Shown here: one piece after another, positions 1-7,889 of the stretch
Layout of the letters: each line of letters starts with the position of its first letter
Position numbering within the stretch: the stretch's first letter is position 1
Assembly (NCBI GenBank): GCA_007693325.1
Contig: REDW01000096.1
Coordinates: 1 to 41,828 of the forward strand
Direction: 5' to 3'
Length of the DNA stretch: 41,828 nt
From: Spirochaetaceae bacterium
GTDB taxonomy: Bacteria; Spirochaetota; Spirochaetia; DSM-27196; PWMO01
Program-made: the position numbers and the translations under genes
Notes under the pieces: generated by a model
What the model was told of the DNA's origin: nothing
Databases searched by the model: none
The model's input: only the letters and a program-made list of their open reading frames with translations

Positions 1-112
1 CTCCCTTGAAGCGCAAACCCGAATATCTGCCGAACTTCGCCCTGGCCTGAGCGCCAGCGCCTCTCGCCGCGCTGTCACCAGGCTTCGTGGCAGTTTGCAA
101 GGTTCGCTGGAG

Positions 113-3100
113 CTACTTCCGATTGCTGGAGAGTTCCAGGATCAGTTCTACCTCACCCCGACTGACCTTGGTTGCTCGCGAAATCTCCTCCACCTTCCAA
201 CCCTGCCGCGCAAGCTTGACCACGGTATCACGCGCACTGAGGGTGGGGGCTCCTTTAGAGCCCTTGGCGTCCTTGGAGCTATCCTTCATCAGAGTACCGA
301 GCAATTTCACCTGCTCCTGGGCTTCTCGCCCGACCTCTTCAAGCCGGGTCTCGGTGCGCGCCAGCCATTCCCGAGCGGTTGACAGCTGCTCCATACGCTG
401 CTCGACCTCGGAGAGCGTCTTCTCCAGGCTGCGTAATTGCTTGACCGCAACATCGGCTTCTTTCCTGTTGTCCGACAGCTCGTTGATCAACGAGCCTATG
501 TCTTCCAGCTTGTGCGGAACCAGGCTCACACGCTCATCGATATCGCCGAGGCGCCGCTCCATTTCGTGCAGCTGTTTGAAGTTCTTGTCGATGCCGTGGG
601 TTGTGACCGCAACAATCTCTTTCTTCTTCTCCAGCCGATCGAAACTCTCTTCCACATCGCGCTGCATATCTTCTAGCGAGCGCAGTTTGGCCTGAATGGC
701 CTGTAACTCATCGTCGCTGGCGGTTACCTGCTCAAGCCGCGTCTCAACCGATTGCGACATGCCGATCAGGCGGCGGAAATCATCTTCGAGCGCATCGATA
801 CGGCGCTTCTCGGCCACAAAGCGCCCCATCTTTTCGGTCGCTTCTCCGGCGGCCTTGCGCAGTTTGTTGATCTGTCCGTCCAGATCGCGGATTTCGGAGC
901 GAGTCTGCTCGACGCGCTCAACCTGGCCCTTCAGATCGGCGATGCTCTCTTCCAGCGAGAGTTTAAGCGAATCGGCGCGTTCGAAAACGCGGGTCTGCTC
1001 GACAAACTGTTTCTGCCGCTTGTCAATCTCATCCAGATTAGCCGAAATGACCTGTGTCTCGTCCTGCAGTCGGCCAAGCAGTTTCTGCTGCATACCGGAG
1101 AACTGTTCGCGAGTCTGCTGCACCAGGCCTTTCAGTTCGCGCGTGATGTCGTCGGACTGTTCCTGGATCTCGGCAGCACGCGCGCCCAGCCTGCGCTCCC
1201 CTTCATCGTATTGCGCCCGGAAGTGTGTCAGCGCATCGTCGATCCTGGAGTCAAGCTCAGAGCGCACCTCCGTCAGGCGCTGCTCCAGCTCGGAGACCTG
1301 CGAGCCGATGCGCTCACGCCGCTCACGGGTTTCATCGGCAAAGGTTGATATGTCGGCGGAAACCTGAGAACGAAAATCGGCCCATTCACTACCGAGGTCA
1401 TCTTCTACACCTTTGATCTGCTGGCTGACGCGCGTCTGCCACAGCGTGAGATCTGACTTGGTATCTTCAATCCGCGCACTCACCTCATGCACATGCTCAC
1501 CCGCCTGAGTATCAACCTCCTGGATCCGGCCCTGTACGGACTTCTCAAACCGCTGAATCTCGCTGTCCAGTTCTTGCGCCTGTTTCTCGAGCTCCTGTTG
1601 AAAACCCAGACGCGCCTTTTCACTGACCTGGCTCAGTTCTGTACGGACGGTGTCCTGAAAGCTGCTGACATCGTTTTCCCAGCTGCTGAAGCGCTGCTTG
1701 AGATCCTCTTCCAGCGTGTCTAGCTTACGCACGGTAGTTTCAAAGCGTGTCTGGAATAGTTGCTGGTATTCGCCCAGCTTGCCGCGCAGCTCATCGCGGT
1801 ACGACAGCTCGACGGTTTCGCGTTCGTTTCCGTAGCGCTGCTCGAGGTCGGCCAGCCGCGTGCGCATATCAGCCTGGAACTCGTCCAGGCGGCGTTCCAT
1901 GGTAACGCTGCGGTCGCGCAGATCATCAAAGAACTCGTCTTCGAAACCCTGGAGTTTCTCCGAGACGTTCTCGTAGGCGCGCTGTTTCAGCTCGGTGATG
2001 CCGTGCTCGAGTTCAGCCATCTGCGCGCGTACTGCCTCCATCGCTGCGTCAGCTTCCTGGCGATCCTGCTCGCGCCGCGCTGCCAGCTGTGAGCCAAACT
2101 GCTCGAACTCCTGGTTCAACCGTGTCTCAACGCCCGCCATAGCCTCACGCAGTCCGCCTTCCAGGCTGTCCATATCCTGGCTCACGCTCTCGATCTTCTG
2201 GACCCGATAGCTGATCGCCTGCTCAAACTCGCCGATGCGGGCCTCGATTGAAGACAGGACCTGTTGTTCGAGCTCGCGTGACGAAGTCGACAGCGAGTTG
2301 CGCAGCGTTTCGAGCTCGGCATCGATTCTTGTACGCAACTTTTCGACCTCGGCCTGCTGTGAATTCATAGTCGATACGCTGCTGTTCAACAGCAGCTTAA
2401 CCTCTTTGATGCGCGCCTCGGCATCCTTGTGCTGCTCGGTGATAGTGTGCGACAGCTCCTCGCTGACAGCCTGCACGCGATTCTTGATGTGCTCCTTCAG
2501 CTTCTCAAGCGCCGCAGTCTCCATCTTTTCTCCGCGTGCGGCAACCTTCTCCAACCGGTTCTCGTAGTCTTGCTCAACCTTGGCAAACTTGCCCGCATAG
2601 CGTTCAAGCGATTTGCGCGCCTCCTCGGCCTTGTCTTCCAGCTGTGCCAGCCGCTGCTGCACGGCACGCTCCAGATCAGCGTGTGCTGCGTCGGTTACGT
2701 TATCGCTCTGGGCGCGCGCGTTGGCCACCGAGTCTTCAAACTCCTGGATTCTATAGTCAACCGATTCGAGGGTTTCATTGATAGAGGCGATGCGCTGGTC
2801 GGCACGCTCCAGCATGGTCTGCTGCACCTGTTCCAGCTCTGCCTCGTTGTGACGGGCAAACTCGGTTACCAGTTCGGGGATGTGAGATTGGATTTCGTCC
2901 ATGCGCGCCTGTGAATGCTTGAGCCGTTTGCCGACGGTATCGATATACTCTGACTCGTCGCGGATGCGCGTGATGTTCTCCTGCGCGCGATCTGTCATCT
3001 GCAGCAGTTCATCCAGCGCGGTATCGTAGTCGCCAATGCGATTACCGATATTCTCGATCTGCTCGGCGCGTTTGGACAGGCCATCCTCGAGCGTCTGGAT

Positions 3101-3328
3101 ACGCTTCAGCACCTCTCGCGCGGCCTGCTGATGCACTTCCAGTTCGATGCCCATGTCCTTAATAGCAGTGGCCTTCTGCTCAACCAGCGTGTCAAGTTCC
3201 GCTTGCACCCGCTCGGCGTAGCGTTTGACCTTCTCCAGCGAGCGGTTGTTGCGGTCGAGTTGGCGGTAGATGGCAAGGATAACTACAACGATAAACAGTA
3301 CGAGTACGTTTCCAGCCGAGAATACCAT
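113..3328 (-). CDS. SpiroCoCo-type giant coiled-coil membrane-anchored protein
   Basis: A 1071-residue protein. It has a single N-terminal membrane segment (about residues 6-22, VLVLFIVVVILAIY) followed by almost 1000 residues of heptad-rich, Glu/Gln/Arg/Leu-dominated coiled coil. The last 45 residues are different: a compact helix-turn-helix-like tail (DTVVKLARQGWKVEEISRAT, then KVSRGEVELIL) resembling small HTH motifs. This architecture matches the SpiroCoCo family known only from spirochaetes, which is the best taxonomic marker in the window. The family's role is unknown to me; a structural or cell-envelope scaffold is inference. It is the last gene of the minus-strand block, 63 bp downstream of the HAD gene, and has its own promoter-like TATAAT just upstream. 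Long open frames on the opposite strand are by-products of its biased codons. Confidence 0.88.
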   Translation of the reverse strand: MVFSAGNVLVLFIVVVILAIYRQLDRNNRSLEKVKRYAERVQAELDTLVEQKATAIKDMGIELEVHQQAAREVLKRIQTLEDGLSKRAEQIENIGNRIGDYDTALDELLQMTDRAQENITRIRDESEYIDTVGKRLKHSQARMDEIQSHIPELVTEFARHNEAELEQVQQTMLERADQRIASINETLESVDYRIQEFEDSVANARAQSDNVTDAAHADLERAVQQRLAQLEDKAEEARKSLERYAGKFAKVEQDYENRLEKVAARGEKMETAALEKLKEHIKNRVQAVSEELSHTITEQHKDAEARIKEVKLLLNSSVSTMNSQQAEVEKLRTRIDAELETLRNSLSTSSRELEQQVLSSIEARIGEFEQAISYRVQKIESVSQDMDSLEGGLREAMAGVETRLNQEFEQFGSQLAARREQDRQEADAAMEAVRAQMAELEHGITELKQRAYENVSEKLQGFEDEFFDDLRDRSVTMERRLDEFQADMRTRLADLEQRYGNERETVELSYRDELRGKLGEYQQLFQTRFETTVRKLDTLEEDLKQRFSSWENDVSSFQDTVRTELSQVSEKARLGFQQELEKQAQELDSEIQRFEKSVQGRIQEVDTQAGEHVHEVSARIEDTKSDLTLWQTRVSQQIKGVEDDLGSEWADFRSQVSADISTFADETRERRERIGSQVSELEQRLTEVRSELDSRIDDALTHFRAQYDEGERRLGARAAEIQEQSDDITRELKGLVQQTREQFSGMQQKLLGRLQDETQVISANLDEIDKRQKQFVEQTRVFERADSLKLSLEESIADLKGQVERVEQTRSEIRDLDGQINKLRKAAGEATEKMGRFVAEKRRIDALEDDFRRLIGMSQSVETRLEQVTASDDELQAIQAKLRSLEDMQRDVEESFDRLEKKKEIVAVTTHGIDKNFKQLHEMERRLGDIDERVSLVPHKLEDIGSLINELSDNRKEADVAVKQLRSLEKTLSEVEQRMEQLSTAREWLARTETRLEEVGREAQEQVKLLGTLMKDSSKDAKGSKGAPTLSARDTVVKLARQGWKVEEISRATKVSRGEVELILELSSNRK

Positions 3329-3360
3329 ATGTTCCCCTCCCCGGGTTCTATGTACCCTCC

Positions 3361-3385
3361 ATTATATACGCAAAATGGCGTACAT
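3361..3385 (-). promoter_or_regulatory. Candidate promoter and operator-like inverted repeat upstream of SpiroCoCo gene
   Basis: On the minus strand a perfect -10 box, TATAAT, occupies 3366-3361, about 33 nt before the ATG at 3328. An inverted repeat directly abuts it: TACGC and GCGTA separated by 6 nt, with arms extendable to 8 bp with one mismatch (3364-3371 and 3378-3385). The -35 match is poor, as expected for an activated or repressed promoter. A GGGGAGGGG stretch before the start can serve as ribosome binding site. That the repeat is an operator is inference. Confidence 0.4.
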
Positions 3386-3391
3386 GCATAT

Positions 3392-4054
3392 CTATTCGCC
3401 CAGTCTTGCCAATACCCAGCGGCGCAACTGCGCAAAGTGCCGAAATGAGAAATCAGCGATAGAATCCGACGGGGGGCGGCACACCAGGTGGGCCGCCGGC
3501 ATACCGACCGCTTTGGCGCCCGCTACATCATAGTGGTAGCTGTTGCCAACGTAGAGCACCTCGGCGGGCTGCTGTGCCAGGCACTGCAACAGCGCGTAGA
3601 ACGGCTCGGGATTGGGCTTCAGGTAGCCTGTCTCCTCGGTAGAGACCTCGCACTGCCAGATTCCCTCAATACCCAGAATCGCGAGCTTGCGCTGCACCGG
3701 GAAGTCCGAAGCAACCGCCAGCTTGAGACCGGCATTACGGAACGCATCGACGGTCTCCCTGACCTCGGGATAGAGCGGGACCCGTTCGAGTACGCGCTCC
3801 CAGCGGCGATAGAACACCGTCTCGATGATCTGAGCCGCGTTCGACGGCGTTTCGCCGATCTCGCGCGCAAACAGCTCGGCCTGCAGTCTGTGGAAGTCCT
3901 CTATCGGACGTACGCGACGCAGTTCCTGGCGCACGCGGCGAAAGGCCGTCAACAGCCGAATGTGGCGCACGGCAAACGGCAGCGATTGCAGCTGCATACG
4001 AGTATTGGAGTAGAGTGTGCCGTCGATATCGAAGGCCACCGCTTTCAGGCTCAT
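3392..4054 (-). CDS. HAD-family hydrolase (phosphatase, subfamily IA-like)
   Basis: 220 residues, cytoplasmic. HAD motif I is at the N-terminus (AFDIDGTLYSN, nucleophile Asp9). Motif II is the Ser of VASDFP. A conserved Lys lies in LKPNPEPFY (motif III), and motif IV is in VGNSYHYDVAGAKAVGM. A helical cap of about 90 residues lies between motifs I and II, as in subfamily IA. Substrate cannot be told from sequence. It starts 20 nt after the tonB-like gene and so is probably cotranscribed with the envelope operon, although no functional link is obvious. Confidence 0.85.
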   Translation of the reverse strand: MSLKAVAFDIDGTLYSNTRMQLQSLPFAVRHIRLLTAFRRVRQELRRVRPIEDFHRLQAELFAREIGETPSNAAQIIETVFYRRWERVLERVPLYPEVRETVDAFRNAGLKLAVASDFPVQRKLAILGIEGIWQCEVSTEETGYLKPNPEPFYALLQCLAQQPAEVLYVGNSYHYDVAGAKAVGMPAAHLVCRPPSDSIADFSFRHFAQLRRWVLARLGE

Positions 4055-4074
4055 TGCCGCGCGCGATCCTCGGT

Positions 4075-5118
4075 TTAGAGCACATCCTCGCGATAGACAA
4101 TCAAGGTAAAGATCGCCGACTCTGAAGGTGCCCCCGGTTTAGCTTCGAAGGTCCAGCCGCTGACCGTGCGGCGGACTTCTTCGTTGACGCGAGTGTACCC
4201 CGAACGGGTCTGAAACACAATAGAACCGGGTATCACGCTGCCGCGGTTATCGACATCAAACAGCACGATGAACTCAAGCCGCGCCGGGACCGGCCCGTCA
4301 AACATCGCCGCGGTAATACGCGGCAGCCGCGGTATTCCGCCGCGCCCGTCGGAGTCAGACCAACGGATCACGCCGTCACCGAGGTCGGTACCCGGTCCGT
4401 CGGCCGCAGCCGGTCCGCTGCCAGGAGCGGCAGCAGGATCGCTCCCCGGAGCGCGAGCAGGCGCCGCCTCAACGGCGGCAATCACGTCCTGCAGCCGAGC
4501 GCGGAACGCGCTGTCGGCCTGGATCCGTCCCGCAACCTGGATCACCTCGGCACGATCCATCTGTTCGGTTGAAATGCCGGCGTCCTGCATGACCTGACCG
4601 GCCCACGCCGGCAGCACGCCCTCGGCCGCGGTAGCCTCTTCGTCAACCTCCAGCCCTGCTGACGGGGCTGTGGACCGCTCAGCGGGGCTGCGCTGCGCAC
4701 CCATCAGCTCTTCTATTGTCCAATCCTGTTGCGGAATGTCGTGGCGCGGCGCGGCCGGAGCGCTCGGTGCGGCCGGCGCAGCGGGCGGCGCTGACGGGGC
4801 CGGTTGCGTTGGCGCAGGCGGCGCCGGCTCTGGCGGCTGCGCTGGCGGTTCCACTTGCGGTTGTGGCGTCGGCTGCGCCGGCAGCGGTGCTGGTTCGGCC
4901 GGCGGTGGCTCGACCTGCGCAACCGGCGCGGGTTCGGGAGGTTCGGGGCTTTCGAACTGAACGAACACCGGGCCGAGGTAGTCCGGCAGCGGTGCCACAA
5001 AGTCCATGAAACCGCTTACTACCGCCAGCGCAACGTGCAGCGCCACCGCCAGCAGTATGCCGTAGCCCAGCCGCTGCCGATCTTTGATACGTTCCAGGTT
5101 ATCGCCACTATCGGACAT
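4075..5118 (-). CDS. TonB-like energy-transducing protein
   Basis: 347 residues. A short cytoplasmic N-terminus precedes one membrane segment (about 18-40). A long Pro/Ala/Glu-rich periplasmic spacer follows (about 50-125), then a low-complexity linker and a C-terminal domain of about 90 residues. In that domain LEFIVLFDVDNRGSV and a final IFTLIVYRE strand resemble the TonB/TolA C-terminal fold. In this family the protein carries proton-motive energy from an ExbB-ExbD motor to the outer membrane. It lies directly downstream of exbD (18 nt), which fixes the assignment better than the weakly conserved C-terminus does. No classical YP motif is evident, so TolA-like use is also possible. Confidence 0.78.
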   Translation of the reverse strand: MSDSGDNLERIKDRQRLGYGILLAVALHVALAVVSGFMDFVAPLPDYLGPVFVQFESPEPPEPAPVAQVEPPPAEPAPLPAQPTPQPQVEPPAQPPEPAPPAPTQPAPSAPPAAPAAPSAPAAPRHDIPQQDWTIEELMGAQRSPAERSTAPSAGLEVDEEATAAEGVLPAWAGQVMQDAGISTEQMDRAEVIQVAGRIQADSAFRARLQDVIAAVEAAPARAPGSDPAAAPGSGPAAADGPGTDLGDGVIRWSDSDGRGGIPRLPRITAAMFDGPVPARLEFIVLFDVDNRGSVIPGSIVFQTRSGYTRVNEEVRRTVSGWTFEAKPGAPSESAIFTLIVYREDVL

Positions 5119-5136
5119 CAGTAGACCATTCCTCGC

Positions 5137-5553
5137 TTACGACCCGGCTTCCAGAGTGCGCAGGTTGACCGCGCGAAAGCCGTTGCGCCGCAGTGCGTCA
5201 AGCACCTGCACCATCAGGTTGTAGGGCACGTTACGGTCTCCTTCGATCACTACGCTCATCACGCCCGGTTGCTCAGCCTGCTGCTCGGCCACCAGGGCCA
5301 GTTCGGCGTGGAGTCCGGCCAGATCGAAGCGCTCGCGGTTGAGATAGAACTCGTCCTCTCCTACCACTGTCACAACCATGCGGTCCATCACCACCGGTTC
5401 AGCCGAGCTGGCTTCCGGCAGGTCGAGGGCGATTCCAGGTGTCAGAATAAAGGTACTGGAGACCATGAAAAAGACCACCAGCTGGAATACGACGTCGATC
5501 ATCGGAATGAGATCCACGTTGGCGTTGGGCTTCAGCCGCCGTCTGAACGTCAT
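5137..5553 (-). CDS. exbD: ExbD/TolR-family biopolymer transport protein
   Basis: 138 residues, the usual ExbD/TolR length. A basic N-terminus leads into a single membrane helix with the family's conserved proton-carrying Asp (VDLIPMIDVVFQLVVFFMVSS). A periplasmic domain of about 95 residues follows. The start overlaps the exbB stop in an ATGA, so the two are translationally coupled. Together with ExbB it should form an inner-membrane proton-driven motor. Confidence 0.9.
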   Translation of the reverse strand: MTFRRRLKPNANVDLIPMIDVVFQLVVFFMVSSTFILTPGIALDLPEASSAEPVVMDRMVVTVVGEDEFYLNRERFDLAGLHAELALVAEQQAEQPGVMSVVIEGDRNVPYNLMVQVLDALRRNGFRAVNLRTLEAGS

Positions 5554-6215
5554 CGCGAGCTGACCTCCGCCGGGCGCGGTGCCGGGCGCTCGCGCGGCGG
5601 CGCCGTCTTCATGTCTTTCAACATCTGAACCATCAGGCTGACTCTGTTCTCCAGCCGGATAATTGAATGGTTGACCTTGTTCACCAGGTAATTGTAGAAG
5701 ATGATCGCCGGAATCGAGACCGAGATACCGGCCGCCGTGGTCAATAGCGCCTCAGAGATCCCCTGCGCCAGCAGCGCCGGGTTGCCGCCGGCGGCTTCAA
5801 AGCCGCCGAGCACACCGAAGGCGCTGATGTTGCCGGTAACCGTGCCCAGCAGGCCCAGCAGAGGAGATATGTGCGCGATAGTACCCAGCGACGAGAGATA
5901 GCGCTCCATGCGCGGAATCTCCATGTTGGCGGCGTCGGTAATCGCGTTCTTGATCACTTCGTCCGAGCGATTACGGTTCTCGATCCCGACCTTCATCAGG
6001 TTGGTCACCGGTGAAGGATTATTCTCGCAGATACTCAACGCTTCCTCAAAGTGCTGTTTTTCCAGCGTCGAGCGTAATCGTGCTATGATCGTAGACTCAT
6101 CGGTCTTGATCTTGCGAAAGAAAAGCAGGCGTTCAATAATAATCGCGGCTGCGATTACCGATAGCGCGAAGATCAGAATCATGATCAGTCCGCCGCGCTC
6201 AATTAGCAACATCAT
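5550..6215 (-). CDS. exbB: ExbB/TolQ/MotA-family proton channel
   Basis: 221 residues with three membrane segments: about 10-28, then a pair near 115-135 and 150-180. The typical proton-channel core is visible in IAHISPLLGLLGTVTG and in the GISEALLTTAAGISVSIPAI stretch. Length and layout fit ExbB/TolQ rather than flagellar MotA. It starts 12 nt after the outer-membrane-protein gene and overlaps exbD by 4 nt. The partner receptor or target is not identified by the sequence. Confidence 0.9.
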   Translation of the reverse strand: MMLLIERGGLIMILIFALSVIAAAIIIERLLFFRKIKTDESTIIARLRSTLEKQHFEEALSICENNPSPVTNLMKVGIENRNRSDEVIKNAITDAANMEIPRMERYLSSLGTIAHISPLLGLLGTVTGNISAFGVLGGFEAAGGNPALLAQGISEALLTTAAGISVSIPAIIFYNYLVNKVNHSIIRLENRVSLMVQMLKDMKTAPPRERPAPRPAEVSSR

Positions 6216-6227
6216 GCTGTGTGCTCC

Positions 6228-7889
6228 TTAGAGTGATACTTGTGCTTTGAGAATAAGCCTCAGTCCGGGCTCGATAAACGGATAATCATCCGAGACCGAA
6301 TCACCGATCTGAGGGCGACCGTCGGGCATACCGGGTGCCAACAGGTCTCGCAGTTCCATTTCAAATTGTACTCCTTCGGTAACCTTGAAGAACGCGCCGG
6401 CACCAAGCCGCGGGACCACCGGTTCGTCGTACACGTCCATGCGGCTGTTTATGCCGGCACCGAAGCGCTGCGATGGATGAACGGCATCGGCGGACGCCCG
6501 GTAGCTCTGCTGCGCATCGAGCACGCTACGATCGATCAAAGCTGCCTCCCATCCGGCACCCAGTTCCAGGAAGCGCCAACGCCACGTAAGACCCAGCTGT
6601 GGCGACAGCGTGGTCAACGAAGTCTGCTCGTAGGGGAAGCGGTTCTCCTGTTCGTCAAACGCTCCCATGTCGATGGCGTTACTGCGCAGCGCGTACTCGG
6701 CGGCAGCTTCCAGCGTCAGTCTGCGCTCTGAGGTGGTAAAAGCCATGTTGGCGCGGCCAAACCAGGCTCGCTCGGGCTTCGGTTGGCTACCGGTCAGGCT
6801 GTTGAAGTCGATCATCGGTGCGCGCTGCCACAGGTCGGAGAAGCGCTGCGGCTGCACTCGATAGCCTGCTGAAACCCCCAGCGAGAGCTGATTGTCAAGG
6901 TTGGCTCCGAGGCCAACCCGCAACGGAAACAGCAGCTCGTCGTTGCCCACCCAGTAGACTCCCAGCGCGGTATCGGCAAACAGCTGATCGCTCAGCGTCA
7001 AGTCGGCGCTCAATGAAGCCGAAAGCGAGTTCAGGGTGTCAAAATTGTCATCCGAGAAGGTACGCAGTTCGTATTCACCGTCCAGCCGGTAGGTCGAACG
7101 CGGCCGGCTGTAGGCAAACCAGAGCGCCGGACGCAGGTAGAGCTCATCCTCGCGCGGAGGGTCGGCGTCGTCCTTGACGGTCAGGATGCGCTCGCTCAAG
7201 CCGGCGTGCGCTCCCAGGCCTATGTCAAAGCGGTCACCAACCGCGTAGCGCAACTCGGTGCTGCCGGACAGATATCGATGGCCAACCGAGTGGAAAAACT
7301 CGTTGCCCTGCAATCCTTCCTCGCGATCCAGGAAACGCCCCTCGGCCTCGACCTGCATACGCTGCGCGATCCCCGAGGTGATCCAGCCTTCGATTGCGTC
7401 TTCGCGCTGAAAATAGCCGCTGCCGGGATCCTTGAACTGGTAGCCGTCGATACTCTCGTGCGAGAACTCGAAGCGGAACCGCGGATCTGCTCCCAGCTTG
7501 TACAGACTGAGAGCACCCAGAATATGGTAGTTGCTGCCGCTACCCAGTACCCCGTCGGCAAAGAAGGATGACTCTCCCGGCGCCGGCTCGGCGCGCAGAC
7601 CGGGCTCATCGGGGCCGGGGATCTCAAAAAGTTCATCCGATATGCGCAACTCTTCCTCGGTGGGCAGCGGAACGCTGACCGTGGCCAGCAACAGATCCGG
7701 CGGTTGCGGCAGAGCCGCATCAACGGTCTCGATCAGCAGCTCTTCGACTTCGAGAAACGCCTCCGGCAGCGTAATATCGGTCTCAGCCGGCGCCGACACC
7801 CCGGGGCGTGCGCGCTCATCGTCCTGTGCGCCGGCCACGCTGGACAGCAGCACCAGACAGAGCCATCCAATACCAAAGCGGCGCATCAT
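6228..7889 (-). CDS. Putative outer-membrane beta-barrel protein
   Basis: 553 residues from the ATG at 7889, which overlaps the stop of the TPR gene as ATGA and gives a clean signal peptide (MRRFGIGWLCLVLLSSVAGAQ). After about 100 residues of acidic linker the rest is alternating polar/hydrophobic beta-strand pattern with many aromatic residues (for example YRLDGEYELRTF and LGVSAGYRV). It ends in a strand, LRLILKAQVSL, as expected of a barrel. A longer frame upstream would erase the signal peptide, so I reject it. I do not recognise the family. I see no TonB plug domain. The operon position suggests it is the outer-membrane partner of the TonB-ExbBD motor. Confidence 0.65.
   Translation of the reverse strand: MMRRFGIGWLCLVLLSSVAGAQDDERARPGVSAPAETDITLPEAFLEVEELLIETVDAALPQPPDLLLATVSVPLPTEEELRISDELFEIPGPDEPGLRAEPAPGESSFFADGVLGSGSNYHILGALSLYKLGADPRFRFEFSHESIDGYQFKDPGSGYFQREDAIEGWITSGIAQRMQVEAEGRFLDREEGLQGNEFFHSVGHRYLSGSTELRYAVGDRFDIGLGAHAGLSERILTVKDDADPPREDELYLRPALWFAYSRPRSTYRLDGEYELRTFSDDNFDTLNSLSASLSADLTLSDQLFADTALGVYWVGNDELLFPLRVGLGANLDNQLSLGVSAGYRVQPQRFSDLWQRAPMIDFNSLTGSQPKPERAWFGRANMAFTTSERRLTLEAAAEYALRSNAIDMGAFDEQENRFPYEQTSLTTLSPQLGLTWRWRFLELGAGWEAALIDRSVLDAQQSYRASADAVHPSQRFGAGINSRMDVYDEPVVPRLGAGAFFKVTEGVQFEMELRDLLAPGMPDGRPQIGDSVSDDYPFIEPGLRLILKAQVSL

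Noticed and set aside
1-112. Possible end of another gene at the left edge
   Set aside because: One plus-strand frame is open, but it runs antisense into the SpiroCoCo gene and shows no motif; nothing can be supported.
87-3100. Several open frames of 60-220 codons on the plus strand inside the SpiroCoCo gene
   Set aside because: They are antisense to a coiled-coil gene with strongly biased codons, are Ser/Arg- or Leu-rich, and have no ribosome binding sites or family motifs.
4670-4960. A Gly/Ala/Cys-rich plus-strand open frame
   Set aside because: It is the mirror of the Pro/Glu/Ala-rich spacer of the TonB-like protein, a known artefact of GCC/CCG-rich DNA.
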